Shown: piece by piece, positions 9,175-25,939 of the stretch
Layout of the letters: each line of letters begins with the position of its first letter
How positions within the stretch are numbered: the first letter of the stretch is position 1
Assembly (NCBI GenBank): GCA_020633235.1
Contig: JACKEA010000004.1
Span: forward strand, 186,001-250,000
DNA from: Polyangiaceae bacterium
GTDB lineage: Bacteria > Myxococcota_A > Polyangia > Polyangiales > Polyangiaceae
Reading direction: 5' to 3'
DNA: 64,000 nucleotides
Notes under the pieces: model-generated
What the model was told of the DNA's origin: nothing
Databases searched by the model: none
Seen by the model: only the letters and a program-made list of their open reading frames with translations
Program-made: the position numbers and the translations under genes

Positions 9175-9276
9175 TCCCCTCGATCCACCCGGATTGGCCC
9201 GGAATCCCAGGCCAAGGGTGCGGGCGTGGCAGCGTCCTTGATTCAGCCGTCCGGGTAAGGCTAGGCTCGCCACGTG

Positions 9277-9780
9277 ATGCGGACCTGGTTCGCCCTGGCG
9301 CTGGCGCTTTGTGTGGGCGCATGCGCGACCTACCGCGAGGATCTCAATCGCGGGCAGCGGCTCTACGAGGAAAACGAGTACGAGCGCGCCCTGTCGATCT
9401 GGCGAGTTCTGGAAGAGGACATGGACTCGCTCTCCCTCGAGGATCAGGCGCGCTACGCGTACCTACGCGGCATGACGGACTACCGTCTGAGCTTCCGTCC
9501 GGATGCTCGGCACTGGTTGGCGATGGCCAAGGCCATCGACCAAGAGCACCCTGGTGGGCTGCAGCCGCAGGAGAAGGAACGCCTCGGGGAAGCGCTCGAA
9601 GACTTGAATCGCGACGTCTACGGCGGCGCGGAAACGCTGGGGGACAGCAAGAGCACTGCGACCGAAACGAAGAAAGACACCGTTTCGGATCAGCCAGCGA
9701 CGGCGCCCGGAAGCTGCACGAAGAACGACGAATGCCCGGATGGCCAGTCGTGCCAGTCCGGCGAGTGCGTGCCCCTCTGA
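9277..9780 (+). CDS. lipoprotein with TPR-like helices and Cys-rich tail
   Basis: This 167-residue protein starts with a short signal peptide ending in the lipobox VGAC, then helical TPR-like sequence (GQRLYEENEYERALSIWRVL). A low-complexity linker leads to a C-terminal four-cysteine motif, CTKNDECPDGQSCQSGECV, of the kind common in myxobacterial secreted proteins. A GTG one codon earlier (9274) is an equally possible start. No function can be assigned; it is likely a periplasmic or outer-membrane protein-binding lipoprotein. Confidence 0.75.
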   Translation: MRTWFALALALCVGACATYREDLNRGQRLYEENEYERALSIWRVLEEDMDSLSLEDQARYAYLRGMTDYRLSFRPDARHWLAMAKAIDQEHPGGLQPQEKERLGEALEDLNRDVYGGAETLGDSKSTATETKKDTVSDQPATAPGSCTKNDECPDGQSCQSGECVPL

Positions 9781-9799
9781 GCCCCTCTTCGTGAGCAGC

Positions 9800-9827
9800 C
9801 GAGCGCCCTCCCGCCGGAGAGCGCTCG
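9800..9827. terminator. hairpin between convergent genes
   Basis: CGAGCGC at 9800-9806 pairs with GCGCTCG at 9821-9827, with a further CTCC/GGAG pairing inside. It sits between two convergent genes. There is no T-run, so it is only a candidate terminator. Confidence 0.35.
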
Positions 9828-9842
9828 ACCACGTTCATCACG

Positions 9843-10025
9843 TCAGCGTTTGATGGCGGCGATCTGATCCTTGGTCGCCAACTTCTGTTTCTTGAGCTCG
9901 GCTATTTCTCGCTGCTCGGGCGCCGTCAAATGAGCGCGTCGTTCGAGTCTCCGAACGGCCTCCTTCAGAGTTTGGTGTTCCTGCTCCAACGCGTTCAGAC
10001 GATCGTCCGCCATGGGCTCACTCAT
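9843..10025 (-). CDS. DUF465 / YdcH-family small protein
   Basis: The 60-residue, highly charged helical protein has the DUF465 pattern: an N-terminal LEQEHQTLKEAVRRLE heptad helix and a C-terminal IAELKKQKLATKDQIAAI. The family forms small antiparallel coiled coils of unknown function. An excellent Shine-Dalgarno sequence (AGGAGGTG, 7 nt before the ATG) supports the start. Confidence 0.85.
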   Translation of the reverse strand: MSEPMADDRLNALEQEHQTLKEAVRRLERRAHLTAPEQREIAELKKQKLATKDQIAAIKR

Positions 10026-10244
10026 GAGACAGCACCTCCTGCCATTCGCTCGTAGCGCGCTGTCGTCCGTCGTCTCCTTGCGAGAGTGCGACGGGGGCGC
10101 GCTGAAGCGACTCGACCACCAAAAAAGGGTAAAGGGTCCACCGGCGGGGTCAACACCTTTCAGGGGAGGCGTGTTCCCCGTCTTTTGTGCTGTTGCGGGC
10201 CCTCCGCGGGGTGCAAATTCAATGCCTCAGCGGAACCTTTCGTG

Positions 10245-11438
10245 ATGTCGAGCGTCTCAGAGAACGTGCGCACATGGTGTCGGGTAGTCGGCGCGGTTCT
10301 TGCGGTCTTCGTGGTGGGCTGCGGAGGTGCGCGTTCGGCGAGTGAGGGAGCTCACGCTCCCACGTCGGGCGGCCCCCAGCGGGTGGACGTTCCTCGGATG
10401 GTGGTGACGCCCGATGGCGCCGCGAACATCCCCGAGCTGTACCGGGACGCTCGCAAGAAGCTCGAGGGCGGCGAGGTGCAACAGGCGGCCGACGAGCTCG
10501 ACCGCATCTACCACCTCGACCCCGACGGAGAGCTGGCGCCGGACTCACTGCAGCTCGCTGCCATCGCGCGGGAGCAGCTGGGGGACCGGGAAGGCGCCCT
10601 CGCGCGGTTCGAGCAGCTCGCGCGGCGCTTTCCCAAGACCGCGCTGGGTCGAGACGCGCTGGTGCGGGTCATCCGCTTGCTCTGTTACATGGAGCGCTGG
10701 AAGCGGGCAGGAGAGGCAGCGGACCTGATGATGTCGCGCTACCAGGACCTGCGTCCCTTCGAATCCATCGTGGCCCTCAGTGGCAAGAGCCTCGCGCTGC
10801 TTGCGGAAGGCGATCTGGACCGCGCGAGCTTCGAGGTGGAGAAGGGCCGCAACGTGGTGGAGGCCCACCAGCTCGACGCAGCGGGCGCCGTCCCCCGCGA
10901 CCTGGCCCAGCTCTACTATGCCCTGGGAGAGATCCGCCGGCGTCGGGCAGAGAAGATCACCTTCGTGCCCGTGCCCCAGAACTTCGCTCAGGTATTGGAG
11001 GAGCGCTGCCAGCTGCTGTTGGATGCTCAGCGCGCCTACTCGGACACCATGCGAGCCTACGACGCCCACTGGTCGGCGATGGCCGGCTACCGGGTCGGCC
11101 AGCTGTATCAGGAGCTCCACGAGGACCTCATGGCGATGCCGCATCCAGTGGCGGCGGACACGGACGCCCGGAAGCAGCTCTTCGAGGGGGCCTTGCGTCT
11201 GCGCTACAGCGTCTTACTAGACAAGGCCTTGGCCATGATGGAGCACACCCTGGCCATGGCCTCCCGCACGGGGGAGCACTCCCAGTGGGTGCTCAAGGCG
11301 GAGGAGGCCAAGCATCAGCTGGAGGAAGCCCAGAAGCAGGAGAATGCGGCCATCGACCGGTTGCCCTACACCCGTGCGGAGCTCCGGAGAGCCCTCGAGG
11401 ACCTCGCGAAAAAAAAGAGCGCACCTAGCGGTAACTGA
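10245..11438 (+). CDS. TPR-containing lipoprotein
   Basis: The 397-residue protein has a signal peptide ending in the lipobox VVGC and a helical body with tetratricopeptide-like units, for example residues around 65-140 (AADELDRIYHLDPDGELAPD, then GDREGALARFEQLARRFP). TPR domains mediate protein contacts. No enzymatic motif is seen. The ATG at 10245 is preferred because it directly precedes the signal peptide; an in-frame GTG sits one codon upstream and the frame is open further back. Confidence 0.78.
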   Translation: MSSVSENVRTWCRVVGAVLAVFVVGCGGARSASEGAHAPTSGGPQRVDVPRMVVTPDGAANIPELYRDARKKLEGGEVQQAADELDRIYHLDPDGELAPDSLQLAAIAREQLGDREGALARFEQLARRFPKTALGRDALVRVIRLLCYMERWKRAGEAADLMMSRYQDLRPFESIVALSGKSLALLAEGDLDRASFEVEKGRNVVEAHQLDAAGAVPRDLAQLYYALGEIRRRRAEKITFVPVPQNFAQVLEERCQLLLDAQRAYSDTMRAYDAHWSAMAGYRVGQLYQELHEDLMAMPHPVAADTDARKQLFEGALRLRYSVLLDKALAMMEHTLAMASRTGEHSQWVLKAEEAKHQLEEAQKQENAAIDRLPYTRAELRRALEDLAKKKSAPSGN

Positions 11439-11750
11439 ACGAAAATACAGGCGCACTACAGGCTCTCTGGAAGCGGTACGAATTGTGCTTGACACCCCCC
11501 GGACCTGGCGCTACCACGCGCGTCCGCCCTGGGTCCCTGCCTGCCCGCCACATCGCCGAACCGAAAAATGGTCCGGGGGTGGCGTGGGGTGGGGTGTCGC
11601 CTTTTCCGCCGAAACAGGCAGAAGTGGTGATTCCAGGGCCACAGTCGAATCCGCTCACCGATTCGAACGCCGGAAACCACCAGGGACAAGGCAGATGGAA
11701 ACAACTCACACACCGTCTCAGCTCGAGTGTCGCCGAGAGGTGTGGAGCAC
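11439..11750 (+). other. leader region upstream of the tRNA-tuf operon
   Basis: This 312-nt gap holds no convincing gene. It contains the promoter candidate at 11489-11517 and then a leader of about 230 nt before the first tRNA. A G-rich stretch occurs at about 11574-11596. No other defined element was recognised. Confidence 0.5.
11489..11517 (+). promoter_or_regulatory. sigma70-type promoter for tRNA-tuf operon
   Basis: A perfect -35 box TTGACA (11489-11494) is followed after 17 nt by TACCAC (11512-11517) as a -10 box. The same TTGACA/TACC pattern precedes rpsL at 52228, supporting a shared strong housekeeping promoter type. Confidence 0.5.
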
Positions 11751-11823
11751 GCTGGCGTAGCTCAATCGGTAGAGCACCTGTTTTGTAAACAGGCGGCTAG
11801 GGGTTCGAGTCCCCTCGCCAGCT
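11751..11823 (+). tRNA. tRNA-Thr (anticodon UGU)
   Basis: A complete cloverleaf can be folded: acceptor GCTGGCG pairs with CGCCAGC, the anticodon stem CCTGT/ACAGG encloses the loop TTTGTAA (anticodon TGT), and the T loop TTCGAGT is standard. CCA is not encoded. It is the first of four tRNAs before tuf. Confidence 0.96.
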
Positions 11824-11868
11824 CGACGAACGAAGGAAAGGGAATAGACAAGACTTTTCAAGGTTTTC

Positions 11869-11951
11869 GGAGGGTTGCCCGAGTGGCCAATGGGAGCGGG
11901 CTGTAAACCCGCCGGCTTATGCCTGCGTTGGTTCGAATCCAACACCCTCCA
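11869..11951 (+). tRNA. tRNA-Tyr (anticodon GUA)
   Basis: Acceptor GGAGGGT pairs with ACCCTCC. The anticodon loop CTGTAAA gives GTA, and the 83-nt length reflects the long variable arm expected of a class II tRNA-Tyr. Confidence 0.95.
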
Positions 11952-11980
11952 CAGCCTCGGAAGAGGAAAGCACGCAAAAC

Positions 11981-12053
11981 GCGGGAGTAGCTCAGTTGGT
12001 AGAGCGTCAGCCTTCCAAGCTGAACGTCGTGGGTTCGAATCCCATCTCCCGCT
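11981..12053 (+). tRNA. tRNA-Gly (anticodon UCC)
   Basis: Acceptor GCGGGAG pairs with CTCCCGC. The anticodon loop CTTCCAA gives TCC, and the T arm GTGGGTTCGAATCCCAT is standard. Confidence 0.96.
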
Positions 12054-12082
12054 CCGGACGAGGAATCGAACTCAGGAATCTT

Positions 12083-12155
<73 letters not shown>

Positions 12156-12199
12156 CGAAGGCAAACCAGACCAGCAACAAAACTTCAGGGTAGAGAGAG

Positions 12200-13390
<1,191 letters not shown>

Positions 13391-13395
13391 GCTAG

Positions 13396-13566
13396 GTGAG
13401 AGATCGGAACGGCGCGGCAAGAGTCCAGGTTGCCTTGAGCTGTGAGCAGTGTGGAGCTCGCAACTACAAGACGACCAAGCCGCGCCGCGACGGGCAGAAA
13501 CCTCTCGCACTGAAGAAGCACTGCAAACACTGCAACGCCCACACGCTGCACAGGGAAACGAAGTAA
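13396..13566 (+). CDS. rpmG: 50S ribosomal protein L33
   Basis: This 56-residue gene begins with GTG five nt after the tuf stop. The protein contains two CxxC pairs (CEQC and CKHC) that form the zinc site of the C+ form of L33, and the family core NYKTTKPRRD. Its position between tuf and tRNA-Trp/secE is the usual one for rpmG. It is short enough to be missed by length-filtered gene finding. Confidence 0.93.
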   Translation: MRDRNGAARVQVALSCEQCGARNYKTTKPRRDGQKPLALKKHCKHCNAHTLHRETK

Positions 13567-13613
13567 CGAAAGAACACGCGCCAGTCGCCCACCCGGGCCC
13601 TGGCGCAGGCCAC

Positions 13614-13686
13614 AGGGGCGTAGCTCAGTTGGTAGAGCAGCGGATTCCAAATCCGCGGGTCGGGAGTTCGAGTCTCTCCGCCCCTG
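13614..13686 (+). tRNA. tRNA-Trp (anticodon CCA)
   Basis: Acceptor AGGGGCG pairs with CGCCCCT. The anticodon stem GCGGA/TCCGC encloses TTCCAAA, giving CCA. It lies between rpmG and secE, a position conserved in many bacteria. Confidence 0.96.
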
Positions 13687-13732
13687 CCGGGCGCCAGACT
13701 CGAAAGGGCGCCGAAAGGCCGCGAGGCAAGTG

Positions 13733-14353
13733 ATGGCAAAGGATCTCGAAGAACAAGACGAGCTCGACACGACGGAAGACGAAGAGTCTGCCGACGTGGT
13801 CGACGCCGAGGAAGCGGAGGAATCCGCTGACGAGGCGGAGGAGCGCACGTCCGCCGACGAGATCGAAGCCTCGGGTTCGGACTCCGATTCCGACGAAGAG
13901 GCGGAAGATGACGAGCGTGACGGAGAGACGCCGGCCAACGTTGGTGCGGCACTGAAGTACGTCCACGCCGCCTTCTTCAGCTCCGGCATCTTGATCGCGT
14001 ACCTGTCCAGCAAGCTGCTCGCCATGATTTGGAACGAGCTGGCGGAGTGGCCCACGGCCACCCGCGCCGTGCCTCAGCTCCTCCGCTACGCAGAGGACGA
14101 TCGAGGCAACATCACGCTGGCCATCGGTGCCGTCATCGGCATCGTGGCGGTGATTCAGACTTACCGTAAAGAGACGATTCGTCGCTGGGCAGACGAAGTG
14201 GCGGGGGAGCTCGCCAAGGTCACCTGGCCCACGCGGGACATCGTCACGAACGGAACCATCGTGGTCGTAATCGCGAGCTTCATCGCGACCGCCTACGTCG
14301 GGATCCTGGATCGCCTTTGGAGCTTTCTCACCAACCTGGTGTACGGGGCATGA
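13733..14353 (+). CDS. secE: preprotein translocase subunit SecE with long acidic N-terminus
   Basis: The 206-residue protein ends with the canonical SecE region: an amphipathic segment ELAKVTWPTRD and a last membrane helix. Two more hydrophobic segments precede it, as in three-helix SecE proteins. Before them is an acidic tail in which 34 of the first 65 residues are Asp or Glu, absent from E. coli SecE. SecE clamps SecY in the inner-membrane channel. An in-frame GTG lies one codon earlier, but the ATG at 13733 is preferred. The nusG start overlaps its stop. Confidence 0.92.
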   Translation: MAKDLEEQDELDTTEDEESADVVDAEEAEESADEAEERTSADEIEASGSDSDSDEEAEDDERDGETPANVGAALKYVHAAFFSSGILIAYLSSKLLAMIWNELAEWPTATRAVPQLLRYAEDDRGNITLAIGAVIGIVAVIQTYRKETIRRWADEVAGELAKVTWPTRDIVTNGTIVVVIASFIATAYVGILDRLWSFLTNLVYGA

Positions 14354-14958
14354 CTGAGCCGGAATCGAACGAGACGATCACGGAGTCGAGCGAGGCCGCG
14401 GAGAGCACTCCGGCGGCGGCCGATGGCTCTGCCAAGAAGTGGTACGTCGTCACCACCTACTCGGGCTACGAGAACAAGGTGAAGGCGGCTCTGCAGGAAC
14501 GGATCCGCCAGCACAAGATGGAGGAGAAGTTCGGCGAGGTGCTGATCCCCTCCGAGACCGTCACCGAGCAGACCCGTACCGGCAAAACGCGGGTCAAGAC
14601 CAAGACCAGTTTCCCGGGCTACCTGTTCGTGGAAATGGAGATGAGCGAGCACGCTTGGCACTTGGTCAAGGACACGCCGAAGGTCACCGGCTTCATCGGC
14701 AACCAGCGCCCCCAGGAAGTGAAGCCCCCGCACATCGAGGATCTCCGCAAGGGCATCGTCGAGGGCGCGGTCAAGCCCAAGCCTCGTCATCAGTTTCAAG
14801 AGGGCGACGAGGTGCGCGTGGTGGTGGGCGCGTTCGCGAACTTCTCCGGCACCGTCCAAGAGGTCAAGCCGGACAAGCAGAAGCTCAAGGTCATGGTCAG
14901 CATCTTCGGGCGCCCGACGCCGGTGGAGCTGGACTTCTCCCACGTAGAGAAACGGTGA
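14350..14958 (+). CDS. nusG: transcription termination/antitermination factor NusG
   Basis: The 202-residue protein has the NGN domain (WYVVTTYSGYENKVKAAL, then FPGYLFVEMEM) and a C-terminal KOW motif (FQEGDEVRVVVGAFANFSG). NusG binds RNA polymerase and links it to Rho or the ribosome. The ATG overlaps the secE stop (ATGA). A short variable Glu/Ser-rich stretch of about 30 residues precedes the NGN domain. Confidence 0.96.
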   Translation: MTEPESNETITESSEAAESTPAAADGSAKKWYVVTTYSGYENKVKAALQERIRQHKMEEKFGEVLIPSETVTEQTRTGKTRVKTKTSFPGYLFVEMEMSEHAWHLVKDTPKVTGFIGNQRPQEVKPPHIEDLRKGIVEGAVKPKPRHQFQEGDEVRVVVGAFANFSGTVQEVKPDKQKLKVMVSIFGRPTPVELDFSHVEKR

Positions 14959-15040
14959 CGCTTTAGCGGGGTGGGACGTGAATTGGGTGGTCGATACCCG
15001 AGCGCCTCCCCGGTCGTGACTCCAAGACGAGAGATTTCAG

Positions 15041-15490
15041 ATGGCAGCCTCAAAGAAGAAGATCGCAGGTTTCATCAAACTGCAGCTCCCCGCGGGCAAG
15101 GCGAACCCTTCGCCGCCGGTGGGCCCCGCGCTGGGTCAGCACGGCGTGAACATCATGCAGTTCTGCAAGGACTTCAACGCGCGGAGCCAGAAGCTCGGCG
15201 ACACCATCATCCCGGTGGTGATCACGGTGTACGCCGACCGCTCGTACTCCTTCATCATGAAGTCCCCGCCCGCGAGCGTGCTGCTCAAGAAGGCGTGCGG
15301 ACTGCCTACCTCGGGCAAGCCGGGCTCGGGCTCCAAGGAGCCCAACAAGCAGAAGGTCGGCCAGCTCACTTGGGACCAGGTTCGCGAGGTCGCCAAGGAG
15401 AAGATGAACGACATGAACACCACTGACCTCGAGGCGGCCGCGCGCACCATCGCAGGCACCGCCCGGAGCATGGGCATTACGGTCAGCTGA
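15041..15490 (+). CDS. rplK: 50S ribosomal protein L11
   Basis: The 149-residue protein matches L11 throughout: the N-terminal IKLQLPAGKANPSPPVGPAL, then GQHGVNIMQFCKDFN and the C-terminal GTARSMGITV. It binds the GTPase-associated centre of 23S rRNA and is needed for RelA activation in known systems. It is followed by rplA. Confidence 0.98.
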   Translation: MAASKKKIAGFIKLQLPAGKANPSPPVGPALGQHGVNIMQFCKDFNARSQKLGDTIIPVVITVYADRSYSFIMKSPPASVLLKKACGLPTSGKPGSGSKEPNKQKVGQLTWDQVREVAKEKMNDMNTTDLEAAARTIAGTARSMGITVS

Positions 15491-15562
15491 GTGGACGAGT
15501 TCACTGGAACGGAGGCGCGGGCTTCCGCGTTCCCCGCTCTCCAGGAGTCGTGAGACGAAACA

Positions 15563-16276
15563 ATGGGAAAGATCGCAAAGAAGAGAGTCGACGCGCTCAA
15601 GAAAGTTGAGCGCGACAAACGCTACACGGTGGAAGAGGCCGTGGGCGTGGTGAAGGCCGCTTCGTACGTGAAGTTCAACGAAAGCGTGGACATCGCAGTG
15701 CGTCTCGGCGTCAACCCCAAGCACGCTGACCAGATGGTCCGCGGCGCGCTGATGCTGCCCAACGGCACCGGCAAGTCCGTTCGCGTCCTGGTGTTCGCCA
15801 AGGGCGAGAAGGAGAAGGAGGCCCTGGAAGCGGGTGCCGACTTCGCGGGCTCGGACGAGCTGGTCCAGAAGGTCCAAGACGGATTCATGGACTTCGATCG
15901 GGTCATCGCCACGCCGGACATGATGGGCTCGGTGGGCAAGCTGGGCCGTATCCTCGGTCCCCGCGGCCTGATGCCGAATCCGAAGGTCGGTTCCGTCACC
16001 ATGGACGTGTCCAACGCGGTCAAAGAGGCCAAGGCGGGCAAGGTGGAGTACCGAGTGGACAAGGCCGGCGTGGTGCACTGCCGTATCGGTCAGGTCTCGT
16101 TCGCCGAGGACAAGTTGGCTCAGAACGCCCACGCCCTCATCAACGAGCTGGTCCACAAGAAGCCGCCGACGGCCAAGGGCACCTACCTCAAGAGCATCAC
16201 GCTCTCGAGCACGATGGGCCCGGGCGTTCGCGTCGACACCACCAGCGTCACCGCCTCGCACGAGGAGGAGCACTGA
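15563..16276 (+). CDS. rplA: 50S ribosomal protein L1
   Basis: The 237-residue protein has the L1 signatures FNESVDIAVRLGVNPKHADQ and GRILGPRGLMPNPK. It forms the ribosomal L1 stalk and in E. coli represses its own operon. Its TGA overlaps the rplJ start by one base, so the usual rplA-rplJ spacer is absent. Confidence 0.98.
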   Translation: MGKIAKKRVDALKKVERDKRYTVEEAVGVVKAASYVKFNESVDIAVRLGVNPKHADQMVRGALMLPNGTGKSVRVLVFAKGEKEKEALEAGADFAGSDELVQKVQDGFMDFDRVIATPDMMGSVGKLGRILGPRGLMPNPKVGSVTMDVSNAVKEAKAGKVEYRVDKAGVVHCRIGQVSFAEDKLAQNAHALINELVHKKPPTAKGTYLKSITLSSTMGPGVRVDTTSVTASHEEEH

Positions 16277-16803
16277 TGTTGCGCTCACAGAAGGCCGAGG
16301 CCATCGACTTCATCAAGGATCGCTTCGATCGCATGACGTCAGCGGTGTTCATCGATTTCGCGGGCATGACCGTGGAAGAGGTGAGCACTCTCCGGAACAA
16401 CTTCCGCAGCAAGGGTGTGGAGTACCGGGTCGTCAAGAACACCCTGGTGAAGAAGGCCGTTGGCGAAGCCGCGTGGAGCAAAGATCTCGACGTCGTGCTC
16501 AAGGGCATGACCGGCATTGCCTGGAGCTACGAAGAGCCCAGCGCCGCCGCCCGCGTGGTCAAGGAATTCAAGAAATCCAACGAGAAGCTCAAGATCAAGG
16601 CGGGGCTGCTCGATGGTCAGGTTCTCGACGGCAAGGCAGTCGAGGATCAACTCGCAATGCTGCCCAGCAAGGACGAAGCGCGCTCGATGCTGCTCGCGAC
16701 CTTGATGGCTCCGGCACAGCACATGGTGATGCTCCTCAATGCTCCTTTGCGCGAGCTGGTCGGCGTGATGGCCGCCAAGCAGCGCAAGGACGAGGGGAGC
16801 TGA
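16276..16803 (+). CDS. rplJ: 50S ribosomal protein L10
   Basis: The 175-residue protein has the L10 N-terminal rRNA-binding domain (FIDFAGMTVEEVSTLRNNFR, then VVKNTLVKKA) and a C-terminal helix that carries the L7/L12 dimers. Its start overlaps the rplA stop (TGATG). No room is left upstream for the intergenic L10 leader known from E. coli. Confidence 0.97.
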   Translation: MLRSQKAEAIDFIKDRFDRMTSAVFIDFAGMTVEEVSTLRNNFRSKGVEYRVVKNTLVKKAVGEAAWSKDLDVVLKGMTGIAWSYEEPSAAARVVKEFKKSNEKLKIKAGLLDGQVLDGKAVEDQLAMLPSKDEARSMLLATLMAPAQHMVMLLNAPLRELVGVMAAKQRKDEGS

Positions 16804-16881
16804 AGAGGTTTTTGGTTTTCGCGACATCCGTCGCAAATAAGAGGCTTTTGCCCGGCCAACGAGAGGCATGAGGAGATAGAA

Positions 16882-17259
16882 ATGGCTGACATTACTAAGG
16901 AGCAGGTCGTCGACTACCTTTCCAACCTTCCGGTCATTCAGATCGCGGAGCTGGTGAAGGAGCTCGAGGAAAAGTGGGGCGTGAGCGCGGCACCAGTGGC
17001 CGTTGCGGGCGCTGCCGCACCCGCCGCGGGCCCCGCCGCGGAGGAGAAGACGGAGTTCGACGTCATCCTCGCCGAGGCTGGCGCCAGCAAGATCAACGTC
17101 ATCAAGGCAGTGCGCGAGCTCACCGGGTTGGGCCTGAAGGAAGCGAAGGACCTCGTCGAGGGCGCTCCCAAGGCCATCAAGGAAGGCATCTCCAAGGAGG
17201 AGGCTGCCGACATCAAGAAGAAGCTCGAGGACGCTGGGGCCAAGGTCGAGGTCAAGTGA
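16882..17259 (+). CDS. rplL: 50S ribosomal protein L7/L12
   Basis: The 125-residue protein has the dimerising N-terminal domain, an Ala/Pro/Gly-rich hinge at about residues 36-54 and the C-terminal factor-binding domain (VIKAVRELTGLGLKEAKDLV). It recruits translational GTPases. A 78-nt gap separates it from rplJ. Confidence 0.98.
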   Translation: MADITKEQVVDYLSNLPVIQIAELVKELEEKWGVSAAPVAVAGAAAPAAGPAAEEKTEFDVILAEAGASKINVIKAVRELTGLGLKEAKDLVEGAPKAIKEGISKEEAADIKKKLEDAGAKVEVK

Positions 17260-17281
17260 GGAGAGCCGGGGCCGGGCAAAT

Positions 17282-17306
17282 GGGGGACGGCAGCCTGCCG
17301 TCCCCC
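17282..17306 (+). promoter_or_regulatory. perfect hairpin between rplL and rpoB (attenuator or RNase site candidate)
   Basis: GGGGGACGGCA at 17282-17292 pairs perfectly with TGCCGTCCCCC at 17296-17306 around a 3-nt loop. No T-run follows. In E. coli the same interval holds an attenuator and an RNase III site, so a similar role is inferred. Confidence 0.45.
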
Positions 17307-17438
17307 GTGTCGCCTCGCTCCACCGAGTTCCGAAACTTGATCGGTATTTCAGTTACAGAGATTCGAGCGCGTGTGACGGCGGAGGCGCCCCACAGATGGT
17401 GTGGTGCGTCCCGTTCGTCGTTTGTTTGAGGAGCGATC

Positions 17439-21569
<4,131 letters not shown>

Positions 21570-21619
21570 GATGACGACGACCCTGGGAAACATTTCCACG
21601 ATCCACGGAGGCTGCCCCA

Positions 21620-25882
<4,263 letters not shown>

Positions 25883-25900
25883 GTCGACCGAAAGAGCAAC

Positions 25901-25928
25901 GGGCCGCGGGGCAATCGCCCTGCGGCCC
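25901..25928 (+). terminator. terminator after rpoC
   Basis: GGGCCGC at 25901-25907 pairs with GCGGCCC at 25922-25928, with GGGC/GCCC pairing inside and a short loop. A weak T-stretch (ATTTTGT) follows a few bases later. It also lies downstream of the convergent lipoprotein gene. Confidence 0.6.
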
Positions 25929-25939
25929 AGCGCATTTTG

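Noticed and set aside
9194..9215. TTGGCC/GGCCAA inverted repeat after trmB as a terminator
   Set aside because: The stem is only 6 bp with a 10-nt loop and no T-run; a chance palindrome in GC-rich DNA is likely.
11574..11596. G-rich stretch in the tRNA-tuf leader as a G-quadruplex
   Set aside because: Only three runs of three or more G are present, so a stable three-layer quadruplex is not supported.
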